Source: Dethiosulfatibacter aminovorans DSM 17477 (GTDB lineage: Bacteria > Bacillota > Clostridia > Tissierellales > Dethiosulfatibacteraceae). Taken from it: DNA of 64,000 bases. The DNA is taken from assembly GCF_900142005.1 (NCBI RefSeq), contig NZ_FQZL01000021.1:1-64000 (forward strand), read 5' to 3'. Positions 52,404 through 61,847 of this stretch are shown here, piece after piece (position 1 is the stretch's first letter; the number at the start of each line of letters is the position of its first letter). The notes beneath the pieces were generated by a model. It was not told where the DNA came from. It was given only the letters and a program-made list of their open reading frames with translations, and ran no database searches. Made by a program: the position numbers and the translations under genes.

Positions 52404-54011
52404 ATGTCCGGTAAAAACTTTTTAAAGGGAGCTGCCGTTTTGGGAATGGCAGGGCTCATAGTTAAAATAATTGGTGCGATATACCGCATACCATTGACGA
52501 ATTTAATAGGCACTGAAGGAATAGGATACTATCAGCCGGCATATCAGGTTTACAACCTTCTTCTGGTAATATCGCTGGCTGGATTCCCAACGGCAATCGC
52601 AAGGCTTGTATCTGAAAAGAGAGCCCTTGACAATCCTGAAGGAGCCCATCAGATATTTAAAATTTCAATGAAGGTAATTCTTGTCATCAGCATATTGTCT
52701 TCACTTGTGATTTTTATTTTTGCCCAAAATATTGCAAATTCCATAGGATATCCGGGTACATACTACTCACTTCTGGCATTGGTGCCTGCGCTTTTCATAG
52801 TACCTGTCATGAGTGTATACAGGGGATATTTCCAGGGAATGCAGAATATGGTTCCCACAGCGATGTCGCAGGTCATCGAACAACTGGTTAGATTTGCAAC
52901 AGGACTTTCCCTGGCATATATTCTAGTGGATAAAGGACTGCCAGAAGCGGCAGGAGGAGCGTCATTTGGAGCTTCGGCAGGAGGAATTGCAGGATTTCTC
53001 CTTATCTTTTTCATATATTTCAGAAACAGGAAGACCATCAAGGGAAACATTGCATCGGCAGGAAGCAACAGCACAGATGAAAGCAAAAGAGTTGTTAAGA
53101 GGCTTCTTACCATAGCTGTTCCAATAACACTGGGTGCTTCCATAGTGCCCCTCATGGGACTAATAGATGCAAAGCTTGTTTCAATGAGGCTTTTGCAGAT
53201 AGGATATACGGTGACGGAAGCTACCGACTTGTACGGACAGCTAAGCGGTACGGCACAGACCTTTATCAATTTCCCACAGGTCTTCTCAATTGCAATAGCA
53301 ATGAGCCTTGTACCAAGCATATCCGAAGCATTTACAGTAAATGATATGGAAAACCTGAATCACACGGCAAGTCTAGGAACAAGGACAGCCCTTATTATAG
53401 GACTGCCTTCAGCCGTTGGTCTGTATATATTGTCTGAGCCTATAATAGCCCTTTTTTATCCGGCCCTTGGTCCGGACAAGCATGTAAGTGTAGGGCAGCT
53501 CCTTGCAATACTTGCAGTGAGCGTAGTGTTCCTGACCCTTGTACAGTCGCTCACGGCAATACTGCAGGCTGTTGAAAAGCAGAGAATACCTGTGAAAAAC
53601 CTTGCAATAGGAGCAGTGGTAAAGATAGTACTTACATATATACTGGTAGGAATTCCTGCTCTCAATGTAAAGGGTGCAGCTATCAGTACTATAGCTGCTT
53701 ATCTGACTGCAGCGTTGCTTAATTATTTTGATCTTAATAAATATACCGATATACATGTGAATATACTCAAGGTAACAGTTAGACCTTTCATTGCATCGGC
53801 AATAATGGGTGCAATGGTTTATGGAGTATATACTTTGGCATTTGGAGTCCTTGGCATGAAAATGGCTGCGCTGGCTTCGATAGCTGTTGGTATAGCCGTA
53901 TATGCAGTAGCTCTGCCTGTAACTGGAACCATTACAGGCAAGGATATGGACCTTCTTCCCAAGGGAGAAAAAATTTATAGCATAATGAAGAAAATAAAAC
54001 TTATGAAGTAG
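52404..54011 (+). CDS. MOP-superfamily flippase (SpoVB/YabM-like)
   Basis: A 535-residue polysaccharide-type flippase with about 14 hydrophobic segments. Typical parts are KIIGAIYRIPLTNLIGTEGIGYY at the N-terminus and MSVYRGYFQGMQNMVPTAMSQ (family signature region). It probably moves lipid-linked oligosaccharide or peptidoglycan precursor across the membrane. It precedes mazG and rqcP in the same order as yabM-yabN-yabO in Bacillus, so YabM is the closest positional match. Confidence 0.9.
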   Translation: MSGKNFLKGAAVLGMAGLIVKIIGAIYRIPLTNLIGTEGIGYYQPAYQVYNLLLVISLAGFPTAIARLVSEKRALDNPEGAHQIFKISMKVILVISILSSLVIFIFAQNIANSIGYPGTYYSLLALVPALFIVPVMSVYRGYFQGMQNMVPTAMSQVIEQLVRFATGLSLAYILVDKGLPEAAGGASFGASAGGIAGFLLIFFIYFRNRKTIKGNIASAGSNSTDESKRVVKRLLTIAVPITLGASIVPLMGLIDAKLVSMRLLQIGYTVTEATDLYGQLSGTAQTFINFPQVFSIAIAMSLVPSISEAFTVNDMENLNHTASLGTRTALIIGLPSAVGLYILSEPIIALFYPALGPDKHVSVGQLLAILAVSVVFLTLVQSLTAILQAVEKQRIPVKNLAIGAVVKIVLTYILVGIPALNVKGAAISTIAAYLTAALLNYFDLNKYTDIHVNILKVTVRPFIASAIMGAMVYGVYTLAFGVLGMKMAALASIAVGIAVYAVALPVTGTITGKDMDLLPKGEKIYSIMKKIKLMK

Positions 54012-54018
54012 GTATAAA

Positions 54019-55434
54019 ATGGGTAAGATAAGTATAATGGGTCTTGGAACGGGAACCATGGATGAAATGTCGGTCAAATCATACAATGTGTTGAAGGGCA
54101 ATCTTCCAAAGTTTTCAAGAACTGAAAGACATCCGATATTCGATGAAAACAAATTCGACAATTTGATTCACTTCGATTCCATATTTGAAGAGAAGGGAAA
54201 TATTGAAGATGTATATGATGAAATAGAAAAGACACTTATAGCTGAAATGGAAGAAAACGGACATATTCTCTACATTGTTCCCGGATCCCCCTTGAATGGT
54301 GACATAATAACCGAAAGGTTAAGGGACAATGACGTGATAGATACTGAAATATTGGACAATATGAGTTTTCTTGACAAGGCAGTGAAAATGGCATCGACCC
54401 AGGGCAGCATAAAAGCAATGAATGGGAGCGATGAAAATCATGATTTTGACATCCATTCAGGCAACATTGTGTGCAATGTTGAAAGTCTTAGCATGGCAAC
54501 CAAGCTAAAGCTTGAAATGACTGAAGTGTACCCGCCGGACTGTAAAATCCGAATATTTGACGTATTAGCGAATAAAAATGAAGAAATTTCATTATTCGAG
54601 CTGGATAGACAAAAAAATTATGATTATTCGACATATATTTTCATTGAAAGTATTGAAAAATCAATGTTAGGGTTGTATAATATTATTGATTTGAAAAAGA
54701 CAATGTCCTTTTTAAGGGGACCGGACGGTTGCCCATGGGACAGAAAGCAAACTCACATGTCATTAAGAGAATGTGCCATCGAGGAAGCATATGAAGTTGT
54801 AGAGGCTATAGAAAACGACGACATAGAAAACATGGTTGAAGAGCTGGGTGATTTGCTTCTCCAGGTTGTATTCCATTCACAGATTGCTGATGAAGAGGGA
54901 TACTTTAATTTTGAGGACGTTACAAAGCATATTTGTGAGAAACTTATTAGAAGACATCCTCATGTTTTCAAGGACAAGGTTGCTATAGATGCAGACCAGG
55001 TTGTTCAGACATGGGAAGAAATAAAGAATCTTGAAAAACAGGTTGAATCCTATACTGGAAAATTGCATAAGATACCAAAGGCAATGTCCCCTCTGTCCAG
55101 AGGATACAAGATACAGAAGGTGGCTGCTGAAATAGGATTTGACTGGCCTGATATTAAAGGGGCCGTTGACAAGGTAAATGAAGAACTTCAGGAGCTTATG
55201 GAAGCATATGAATCTATGGAAAAGGATAAAATAGAGGAAGAACTCGGTGATCTGTTCTTTTCTCTCATAAACTTTTCGAGATTTCTTAAGATCAATCCTG
55301 ATATTGCACTCAGCAGAACCAATGCCAAATTCATAAAGCGATTTGGATTTATTGAGAAGAATGCTGAAAAAGACTTGAAACAGATGACGCTTGAAGAAAT
55401 GGACAACTTGTGGGAAACATCAAAAAGGCATTAA
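54019..55434 (+). CDS. mazG: Nucleoside triphosphate pyrophosphohydrolase MazG (YabN-like)
   Basis: A 471-residue fusion. The N-terminal ~215 residues correspond to the tetrapyrrole methylase-like domain of YabN (SIMGLGTGTMDEMS, VPGSPLNGD). The C-terminal part carries two MazG modules (CPWDRKQTHMSLRECAIEEA, EELGDLLLQVVFHSQ, then EELGDLFFSLINFSRFL). It hydrolyses aberrant or excess NTPs. The gene starts 7 bases after the flippase stop. The methylase-like part has diverged and may lack activity. Confidence 0.94.
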   Translation: MGKISIMGLGTGTMDEMSVKSYNVLKGNLPKFSRTERHPIFDENKFDNLIHFDSIFEEKGNIEDVYDEIEKTLIAEMEENGHILYIVPGSPLNGDIITERLRDNDVIDTEILDNMSFLDKAVKMASTQGSIKAMNGSDENHDFDIHSGNIVCNVESLSMATKLKLEMTEVYPPDCKIRIFDVLANKNEEISLFELDRQKNYDYSTYIFIESIEKSMLGLYNIIDLKKTMSFLRGPDGCPWDRKQTHMSLRECAIEEAYEVVEAIENDDIENMVEELGDLLLQVVFHSQIADEEGYFNFEDVTKHICEKLIRRHPHVFKDKVAIDADQVVQTWEEIKNLEKQVESYTGKLHKIPKAMSPLSRGYKIQKVAAEIGFDWPDIKGAVDKVNEELQELMEAYESMEKDKIEEELGDLFFSLINFSRFLKINPDIALSRTNAKFIKRFGFIEKNAEKDLKQMTLEEMDNLWETSKRH

Positions 55435-55481
55435 TTCCTTAAGGAATTTGCAATATTAAATTTATATAGGAGGGTTTTATT

Positions 55482-55775
55482 GTGAATAAAGCTGAATTAG
55501 TAGCTAACATGGCAGAAATGGCTAAGAGTGCTGGAAAAGAAGGAACTAAGAAAGAGGCAGAAATGTACCTTAACGCGTTCATGGACACAGTTAAGGATGA
55601 ACTGGTTAAAGGTGAGAAAGTACAATTAGTTGGATTCGGAACATTTGAAGTAAGAGAGAGAAAAGCAAGAAAAGGTAGAAATCCAAGAAACCCAGAGCAA
55701 GAAATCGAAATACCAGAATCAAAAGCACCTGTATTCAAAGCAGGAAAATCTTTAAAAGAAGCAGTTAACGAATAA
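55482..55775 (+). CDS. hup: HU-family DNA-binding protein
   Basis: A 97-residue histone-like HU protein with the family signature GFGTFEVRERKARKGRNPRN and C-terminal FKAGKSLKEAV. It bends and packages DNA. GTG start, with AGGAGGGTTTTATT upstream. In many clostridia HU lies between mazG and the S4-domain gene, as here. Confidence 0.97.
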   Translation: MNKAELVANMAEMAKSAGKEGTKKEAEMYLNAFMDTVKDELVKGEKVQLVGFGTFEVRERKARKGRNPRNPEQEIEIPESKAPVFKAGKSLKEAVNE

Positions 55776-55785
55776 TAAGAAATGA

Positions 55786-55821
55786 CTAAATCAGACCACC
55801 TTAATGGGTCTGATTTTTCAT
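55786..55821 (+). terminator. hup terminator
   Basis: AAATCAGACC-ACCTTAAT-GGGTCTGATTTTT: a 10-bp stem with T5. The S4-domain gene starts 13 bases later and so may rely on readthrough. Confidence 0.88.
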
Positions 55822-55833
55822 TAGGAGTAGAAT

Positions 55834-56076
55834 ATGAGAATAGACAAGTTTTTAAAAAATTCAAGGATAATAAAGAGAAGGACCGTTGCCAAGGAAGCCT
55901 GTGAAAAGGGTAGGATATTGGTGAATGGGAAGACTGCAAAGCCGGGGACGGAAGTTCAGGTTGACGATGTAATTGAGATAGTTTTTGGAGACAAGACTAT
56001 GAAAGTGGCAGTTGAACAGCTTACCGAGCATGTGAAGAAGGATGATGCCCAGGCCATGTACAGGATACTGACATAG
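55834..56076 (+). CDS. rqcP: RqcP (YabO-like) S4 RNA-binding protein
   Basis: An 80-residue S4-domain protein (MRIDKFLKNSRIIKRRTVAK, ILVNGKTAKPGTEVQVDD). RqcP works with RqcH at stalled 50S subunits to add C-terminal alanine tails. The length and place (after mazG and hup) match YabO. In Bacillus yabP, yabQ and divIC follow; here a T-box and metG follow instead. Confidence 0.93.
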   Translation: MRIDKFLKNSRIIKRRTVAKEACEKGRILVNGKTAKPGTEVQVDDVIEIVFGDKTMKVAVEQLTEHVKKDDAQAMYRILT

Positions 56077-56090
56077 TCCTGATATCAATC

Positions 56091-56119
56091 TTGACAACAG
56101 TCATAAAATAATATATATT
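56091..56119 (+). promoter_or_regulatory. Promoter of the metG T-box
   Basis: TTGACA (56091-56096), 17 bases, TATATT (56114-56119). Confidence 0.82.
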
Positions 56120-56144
56120 TTATATATTGTAAAAGACTTTGAAG

Positions 56145-56376
56145 GGAAGAGTAGGTTTTGAAAAGCAGTTTAGAGAGCCGGAGATGGTGAAAACCGGTCT
56201 GTAATAGAAGCTGAAGATGGCCCCCGAGTTGCAGGATTGAAACCAAGTAGGTCCTGTCGCAGTCCAGCGTTACGGGCAGGTTTATAACCCCTGAGGTGTA
56301 TTTCGCGAGGAATTCACGAAAAAGAGTGGTAGCACGGATATATTCGTCTCTTATTTTTATAAGAGGCGTTTTTTAT
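56145..56376 (+). ncRNA. T-box leader, methionine specifier
   Basis: Stem I starts TTTAGAGAGCCGGAG. The specifier reads AUG (56217-56219, Met) followed by G. The T-box motif AGAGTGGTAGCACGGA (56323-56338) precedes terminator CGTCTCTTA / TAAGAGGCG (56345-56369) and T6. It controls metG. The leader is longer than the other three, with extra hairpins between Stem I and the antiterminator. Confidence 0.92.
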
Positions 56377-56404
56377 TTCTACACACATGCCGCTTGCTGG
56401 ATTC

Positions 56405-56671
56405 GAAATAATATAATTTTTGCCTCCCTACTCAATTCAACACAACAATCTTTGTTTATATAAGGTTGATTGTCGTGTTTCAATTCGAGACCTCGATAAA
56501 AATTATATTATTTCTAAGTAGTAGAAAAGGGTAGTTGTTTAATGGTAAAAGGTTGGAGATCAGTTAAATTATTCGGATATTGGTGAGGTCTCGAATTCGA
56601 GGTTCGTCAATTTTCCTTATTGATTTGAATTGACGTTCCGAGTGAGTAGGGAACCAATATCTGAATAATTT
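56405..56671. repeat. Inverted pair of structured repeat units (copy 2)
   Basis: Unit 3 (56405-56514): a 17-bp perfect outer stem beginning GAAATAATATAATTTTT, then TCCCTACTC, an inner hairpin, TTCGAGACCTCG. Unit 4 (56566-56671), inverted: a 19-bp outer stem beginning AAATTATTCGGATATTGGT, then GAGGTCTCGAA, an inner hairpin, GAGTAGGGA. The internal motifs match the copy at 26164-26524, and the stems differ. The pair lies between the T-box terminator and metG, inside the metG leader. Confidence 0.88.
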
Positions 56672-56726
56672 GCGACCCTATGGAAAAGAAAAAAATAAGA
56701 TACGAATAAAACTAAAAGGAGCAATT

Positions 56727-58676
56727 ATGAACAAGGAAAAATATTATATCACCACGGCTATTGCCTATACTTCGGGCAAGCCGCATATTGGAAACACTTA
56801 TGAAATAGTACTGGCGGACAGCATTGCAAGGTTCAAGAGGCTTGCGGGTTACGACGTGTTCTTCCAAACTGGAACAGACGAGCATGGGCAGAAGATCGAG
56901 CTTAAGGCTGAAGAGGCGGGAGTTGAGCCACAGCAGTTTGTCGACGGTGTTGCAGCTGAGATCAAAAGAATATGGGACATAATGAATACTTCTTACGACA
57001 AGTTCATAAGAACTACTGATGCAGACCATAAGGAAGTGGTACAGAAGATATTCAAGAAGCTTTACGACCAGGGAGACATATACAAGGATGAGTACGAAGG
57101 ATGGTACTGTACACCCGACGAGTCCTTCTACACTGAGGGACAGCTTGTAGACGGCAAATGTCCCGATTGTGGAAGGGAAGTGTACAAGACAAAGGAAGAG
57201 GCTTACTTCTTCAAATTGAGCAAGTATGCGGACAGGTTGATGAAGCATATAGAGGACAATCCTCATTTTATCCAGCCTGAATCAAGAAAGAACGAAATGA
57301 TAAACAACTTCCTTAAGCCTGGACTTCAGGACCTTTGTGTTTCAAGGACTTCATTCAAGTGGGGAGTGCCTGTTACCTTTGACGAAAACCATGTGATCTA
57401 TGTATGGATCGATGCTTTGTCAAACTATATCACCGGTCTAGGATATACTCCTGACGGCGAGTGTGGAGAGCTGTTCAAGAAGTACTGGCCTGCAGATGTC
57501 CATCTGATTGGAAAGGATATCTTGAGGTTCCATACGCTTTACTGGCCTATTATGCTTATGGCTCTTGACGTTGAGCTTCCAAAGCAGGTGTTTGGACATC
57601 CTTGGCTTCTTGTGGGTGACGGAAAGATGAGCAAGTCCAGAGGGAATGTAATATATGCGGATTTCCTGGTTGAGCACTTTGGTGTTGATGCAGTGAGATA
57701 CTTTGTTCTTCATGAGATGCCTTTTGCAAATGACGGAACCATAACCTATGAGCTTCTCATTGAGAGAATAAATTCGGAGCTTGCAAACATTCTGGGAAAT
57801 CTTGTCAACAGGACTGTTACAATGGTAAACAAGTATTTTGACGGAAACATCCTTCCTCAGGGAGAACTGGAGGCAATAGACAGGGAGCTTATTGAACTTG
57901 CCCTTGCAACCCCTGGAAACGTCAATGCAAAAATGGATGAATTGAAGGTGGCGGACTCAATAGATGAGATATTCAAGCTTTTGAGAAGGAGCAACAAGTA
58001 TATTGACGAGACCATGCCTTGGGTTCTTGGAAAGGACGAGACAAAGAAGGAAAGGCTTGGAACAGTACTCTACAATCTTCTTGAGTCAATCAGGATTGCG
58101 GCTGTATTGCTGGAACCATATCTTCCTGAAACATCGGAGAAGATAATGAAGCAGTTGAATACTGAAGTGAAGGGATGGGATAGCCTTGAGGAGTTCAACG
58201 GAATAAAGGCAGGAGACAAGGTAGGAACTCCCGAGATTCTTTTCTCAAGACTGGATGCAAAGAAAAAGCTTGCTGAGCTTGGAGGAGAGACTGAAGAGGC
58301 GGAAAAGCCAAAGGAAGAAAAGAAGGAACAGAAGAATAAGAAGAAGGAAAAGGAAGAAATATCAATAGATGATTTTGCCAAACTTGACATGAGACTTGCA
58401 GAGGTGTTGTCAGCTGAGAAGCATCCTGATGCCGACAAACTTCTGGTTATCCAGCTCAAGGTAGGCGAGGAGAAAAGGCAGGTTGTTTCGGGAATAGCAA
58501 AATGGTATGCGCCAGAAGATCTTGTTGGAAAACAGGTAGTAATGGTTTACAACCTGGCTCCTGTTAAACTCAGGGGTGTTGAGTCCCAGGGAATGATTCT
58601 TGCAGCTACCAAGGGCAAGAAATTGACTCTAGTGTCCACCCTTGAAGAATTCAAGGATGGAGCAAAAATATCTTAG
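56727..58676 (+). CDS. metG: Methionyl-tRNA synthetase
   Basis: Charges tRNA-Met with methionine. A 649-residue class I synthetase. The HIGH-type motif is in SGKPHIGNTY, the zinc knuckle is CPDCGREV with upstream WYCTPDES, and KMSKSRGN is the KMSKS loop. A Lys/Glu-rich linker (residues about 535-555) leads to the C-terminal EMAP/Trbp111-like tRNA-binding domain (MRLAEVLSAEKHPDADKLLV). Start 56727 follows AAAGGAGC; upstream in-frame codons lie in the repeat. Controlled by the methionine T-box. Confidence 0.97.
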   Translation: MNKEKYYITTAIAYTSGKPHIGNTYEIVLADSIARFKRLAGYDVFFQTGTDEHGQKIELKAEEAGVEPQQFVDGVAAEIKRIWDIMNTSYDKFIRTTDADHKEVVQKIFKKLYDQGDIYKDEYEGWYCTPDESFYTEGQLVDGKCPDCGREVYKTKEEAYFFKLSKYADRLMKHIEDNPHFIQPESRKNEMINNFLKPGLQDLCVSRTSFKWGVPVTFDENHVIYVWIDALSNYITGLGYTPDGECGELFKKYWPADVHLIGKDILRFHTLYWPIMLMALDVELPKQVFGHPWLLVGDGKMSKSRGNVIYADFLVEHFGVDAVRYFVLHEMPFANDGTITYELLIERINSELANILGNLVNRTVTMVNKYFDGNILPQGELEAIDRELIELALATPGNVNAKMDELKVADSIDEIFKLLRRSNKYIDETMPWVLGKDETKKERLGTVLYNLLESIRIAAVLLEPYLPETSEKIMKQLNTEVKGWDSLEEFNGIKAGDKVGTPEILFSRLDAKKKLAELGGETEEAEKPKEEKKEQKNKKKEKEEISIDDFAKLDMRLAEVLSAEKHPDADKLLVIQLKVGEEKRQVVSGIAKWYAPEDLVGKQVVMVYNLAPVKLRGVESQGMILAATKGKKLTLVSTLEEFKDGAKIS

Positions 58677-58686
58677 GAGACAATTT

Positions 58687-59208
58687 ATGATAATGTATCA
58701 ATTGGTTCTGGTATTTGGAACGGTAATGCTGGTTCTGAATATCAAGAATAAAATAAAAAATGCAAAAAACAAAGGGAAAACCCTTTTGAAGTTTACTGCC
58801 GACAACAGGATAATGAATATGATGAGTGTATTGGTATTTGGAATGCTGGCACTTATGGGTACATCCATGGTCAGAAATATTCAGGCAGGCAATGAAATAT
58901 CAACTTTGGAACTGACGCAATATGTAGCTACAATGGTTCTTTTTGTGGCAGTTATGCTTAATACTCTGGGAAGCACCTTGCTTACTGAGGGAGGCATACT
59001 GAAAAGCAATACACTGATTAAATGGGAAGACATCAAGTCTGTGGAATGGATCGGATTCAAAAAGAAGACCTGCAAACTCATAATCAACTACAATGTAGGT
59101 GGAACAATGAGAAGCCAGAGGATTACAGTTAAGGATGACAAGATTGAGAAAGAGAAGGCAGTGTCATTGATCAAGCAGTACAGAAAAGCTTCCAAAAAGA
59201 AAAAGTAG
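58687..59208 (+). CDS. DUF5673-like membrane protein
   Basis: A 173-residue protein with three N-terminal hydrophobic segments (residues about 1-22, 45-65, 78-100) and a soluble C-terminal part (IKWEDIKSVEWIGFKKKTCK) that looks like DUF5673. No function is known. Start 58687 follows TAGGAGA, 10 bases after the metG stop, so it is probably cotranscribed with metG and tatD. The C-terminus is lysine-rich. Confidence 0.72.
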   Translation: MIMYQLVLVFGTVMLVLNIKNKIKNAKNKGKTLLKFTADNRIMNMMSVLVFGMLALMGTSMVRNIQAGNEISTLELTQYVATMVLFVAVMLNTLGSTLLTEGGILKSNTLIKWEDIKSVEWIGFKKKTCKLIINYNVGGTMRSQRITVKDDKIEKEKAVSLIKQYRKASKKKK

Positions 59209-59216
59209 GTGTAGAT

Positions 59217-59981
59217 ATGTTGGTAGACAGTCATGTACATTTGGACGATAAAAGATTTGACAAAGACAGGGAAGATATCATAGACAGATTTGAGGAGGCT
59301 GGACTTGCATATGTCCTTCACTCGGCCTATGACCTTCAGTCATCGATTAGAGCCGTCAATGCTTCGGAGAAGTACGACAGGATCTATGCATCTGTAGGAT
59401 ACCACCCACATGATGTGAAGGATTTGTCGTATGAAACCCTGGAAGTGATAAAGTCCCTTACAAAGAAGGAAAAGGTTGTGGCCGTAGGGGAAATAGGGCT
59501 TGACTATTACTATGACAATTCCCCGAGGGACCTTCAAAAGAAGTGGTTCAGGGAGCAGGTAAGGATGGCCAGGGATTTGGACATGCCTTATATAATCCAT
59601 GACAGGGATGCCCATGGAGATGTTCTGAATATAGTGAAGGATGAAAAATACAGCAATACAAGGGGTATAATGCACTGTTATTCAGGCAGTGTAGAACTTG
59701 CCAGGGAATATGTGAAGCTTGGTTTTTTGATTTCTCTTGCCGGACCTGTTACCTTTAAGAATGCAAAAAAGGCAAAGGAGGTGGCCAGGGAGATACCCCT
59801 TGAACACCTTCTCATAGAGACTGATTGTCCATATCTAACTCCTGTACCATACAGGGGAAAGAGGAATGAACCGGCCTATGTAAGATACGTGGCCGAGGAA
59901 ATAGCCAGGATAAAGGAAATACCATATGAAGAGGTGGCAAATGCCACTACTGAAAACTTCGTGAGATTTTTTGATATTTAA
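59217..59981 (+). CDS. tatD: TatD-family metal-dependent deoxyribonuclease
   Basis: A 254-residue TIM-barrel hydrolase. Metal-binding motifs are complete: DSHVHLDD, GEIGLDYYYD, IHDRDAHGD, HCYSGS and ETDCPYLTP. TatD/YcfH enzymes are 3'-5' DNases; in Firmicutes the gene often lies beside metG and rsmA, as here. It starts 8 bases after the DUF5673 gene. Confidence 0.95.
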   Translation: MLVDSHVHLDDKRFDKDREDIIDRFEEAGLAYVLHSAYDLQSSIRAVNASEKYDRIYASVGYHPHDVKDLSYETLEVIKSLTKKEKVVAVGEIGLDYYYDNSPRDLQKKWFREQVRMARDLDMPYIIHDRDAHGDVLNIVKDEKYSNTRGIMHCYSGSVELAREYVKLGFLISLAGPVTFKNAKKAKEVAREIPLEHLLIETDCPYLTPVPYRGKRNEPAYVRYVAEEIARIKEIPYEEVANATTENFVRFFDI

Positions 59982-60004
59982 ACGAGAAACAAAGGGTAAT
60001 ATTT

Positions 60005-60032
60005 TTGAATGCACCTTCAATTATGATATAAT
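60005..60032 (+). promoter_or_regulatory. Probable promoter of iorAB
   Basis: TTGAAT (60005-60010), a 16-base spacer and a perfect TATAAT (60027-60032), 22 bases before the iorA start. Confidence 0.7.
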
Positions 60033-60053
60033 TGTCATATTGGAGGTGTTTTT

Positions 60054-61847
60054 TTGAAGGATAAAAATGTATTGTCAGGAAATGCAGCAATAGCCAGAGG
60101 TTTCTTTGAAGGCGGTGGAACTGTTGCTTCAAGTTTTCCGGGGTCTCCAACAGTGGAAATTATGCATGTCTTGAATACCGAATACGACGGCATATACTCC
60201 GAGTTTTCAGTAAACGAGAAGGTGGCCCTGGAAATAGGCATAGGGGCATCCTTTGCAGGTGCAAGAACCCTAGTGTCCATGAAGCATGTAGGAATGAATA
60301 TCTGTGCTGATCCTCTGATGACCTTTACGCAGACAAGGATCAATGGAGGTTTTGTTCTTGTGTCGGGAGATGATCCGGGTATGCTAAGTTCCCAGAATGA
60401 ACAGGACAACAGGATATTCGGCAAGTTTGCCCACATGCCCATACTGGATCCCAGTGATTCCCAGGAAGCCAAGGACTTTGTGAAATATGGCCTGGAGATG
60501 AGTGAAAAATTCAATGCTCCCTTTATGCTCAGGATTACGAGCAGGCTTTGCCATTCGAGAAGCATAGTCAAACTTGAAGAAAGACAGGAACATGAATTCA
60601 CCGGCTTTTCGAAAAAACTTGAAGATTATGGAATGATTCCTCCTAACACTTTTCGTAAGCAATACGACATGAAGGAAAGGATAGAAAAATTATCCGATTA
60701 TGCTGAAGAGTGGGAAATTAATTATTTGGATAAAAGAACAGGAAGGGGAGTGCTGTTGATAGCATCCGGAATCATCTACGAGAATCTCAAGGAACTTGAT
60801 CTCGATATAGATATATTCAAGTTGGGAATGATTTACCCTCTACCGGTAAAAAAACTCCAGAAACTGAGCAATAAATATGAAAGGATTATAGTGATTGAGG
60901 AAATGATGCCTTTCATAGAAAATGAATTGAAAATAAATGGAATAGACTGCAGGGGAAAGGAGTACTTCTCCTTCACGGGAGAGCTGAATACAGAGGATAT
61001 TGAGAAAGGTCTTTATGATGCCGGTGTCATAAAAGACATTGGTATTGCGGAGGAAGTCAGTGAGGAAACAGTTGCCAGGATTCCCATGTTTTGTGCAGGA
61101 TGTCCACACAGACCGGTATTTGACATACTGAAAAAAGCCAAGGCAAGTGTAATAGGCGACATAGGATGTTATTCAATGGCCGTTTTGCCACCCCTTAACA
61201 TCTTGAATTCCATTATAAGCATGGGTGCATCCATAGGTATAATGAAGGGAATGTCTAAGGCATATTCAGTTGCCGGGGAAAATGAACCATTGGTAGCTGT
61301 CATAGGAGACGGTACCTTCTACCATTCAGGAATGCCTTCTATGCTTAACATGCTGCACCAATTGGATCCGGACTACAACATGACCCTTCTGGTACTAGAC
61401 AACGGCACGACAGCCATGACGGGAGGACAGACAAATGCCGGAACCGGAAGATTCGGTGACGGATATGACATGAATGTCAGCATAGAGAATCTCATAAGAA
61501 CCATGGGTTTTGACAGGATAAGAGTCGTGGATCAGTTCGAGTACAAGGAAGCTTCTGAAATCATAAAGGAAGAACTTAAGCACCAGGGTCTGTCAATAGT
61601 CATTACCACCAGACCATGTGCCCTGAACTTCAGGATAAGGGAAACGCCTTTCAGGGTTGATCCGGATATATGCATAGGATGCAGAAGCTGTGTAAGGACA
61701 AATTGTCCCCCTATTGCCATGAAGAAGTATGAGGGTATTGAAAAACTGAAATCTTCAATAAATCCGGATTTATGTGTCGGTTGTTCTGTTTGTGCCCAGG
61801 TATGTCCAGTCAATGCCATTAAAAGAATGGAGGATGGAGATGAATAG
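60054..61847 (+). CDS. iorA: Indolepyruvate:ferredoxin oxidoreductase, alpha subunit
   Basis: A 597-residue IorA. It oxidatively decarboxylates aryl pyruvates from Trp, Phe and Tyr to aryl-acetyl-CoA and reduces ferredoxin, with TPP. The N-terminal pyrimidine-binding domain (GNAAIARGFFEGGGTVASSF) and the TPP-binding region (GDIGCYSM, VIGDGTFYHSG) are followed by two C-terminal 4Fe-4S motifs (CIGCRSCVRTNCPP, CVGCSVCAQVCP). TTG start, with TTGGAGGTG upstream. It supports amino-acid fermentation and overlaps iorB by 8 bases. Confidence 0.96.
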   Translation: MKDKNVLSGNAAIARGFFEGGGTVASSFPGSPTVEIMHVLNTEYDGIYSEFSVNEKVALEIGIGASFAGARTLVSMKHVGMNICADPLMTFTQTRINGGFVLVSGDDPGMLSSQNEQDNRIFGKFAHMPILDPSDSQEAKDFVKYGLEMSEKFNAPFMLRITSRLCHSRSIVKLEERQEHEFTGFSKKLEDYGMIPPNTFRKQYDMKERIEKLSDYAEEWEINYLDKRTGRGVLLIASGIIYENLKELDLDIDIFKLGMIYPLPVKKLQKLSNKYERIIVIEEMMPFIENELKINGIDCRGKEYFSFTGELNTEDIEKGLYDAGVIKDIGIAEEVSEETVARIPMFCAGCPHRPVFDILKKAKASVIGDIGCYSMAVLPPLNILNSIISMGASIGIMKGMSKAYSVAGENEPLVAVIGDGTFYHSGMPSMLNMLHQLDPDYNMTLLVLDNGTTAMTGGQTNAGTGRFGDGYDMNVSIENLIRTMGFDRIRVVDQFEYKEASEIIKEELKHQGLSIVITTRPCALNFRIRETPFRVDPDICIGCRSCVRTNCPPIAMKKYEGIEKLKSSINPDLCVGCSVCAQVCPVNAIKRMEDGDE

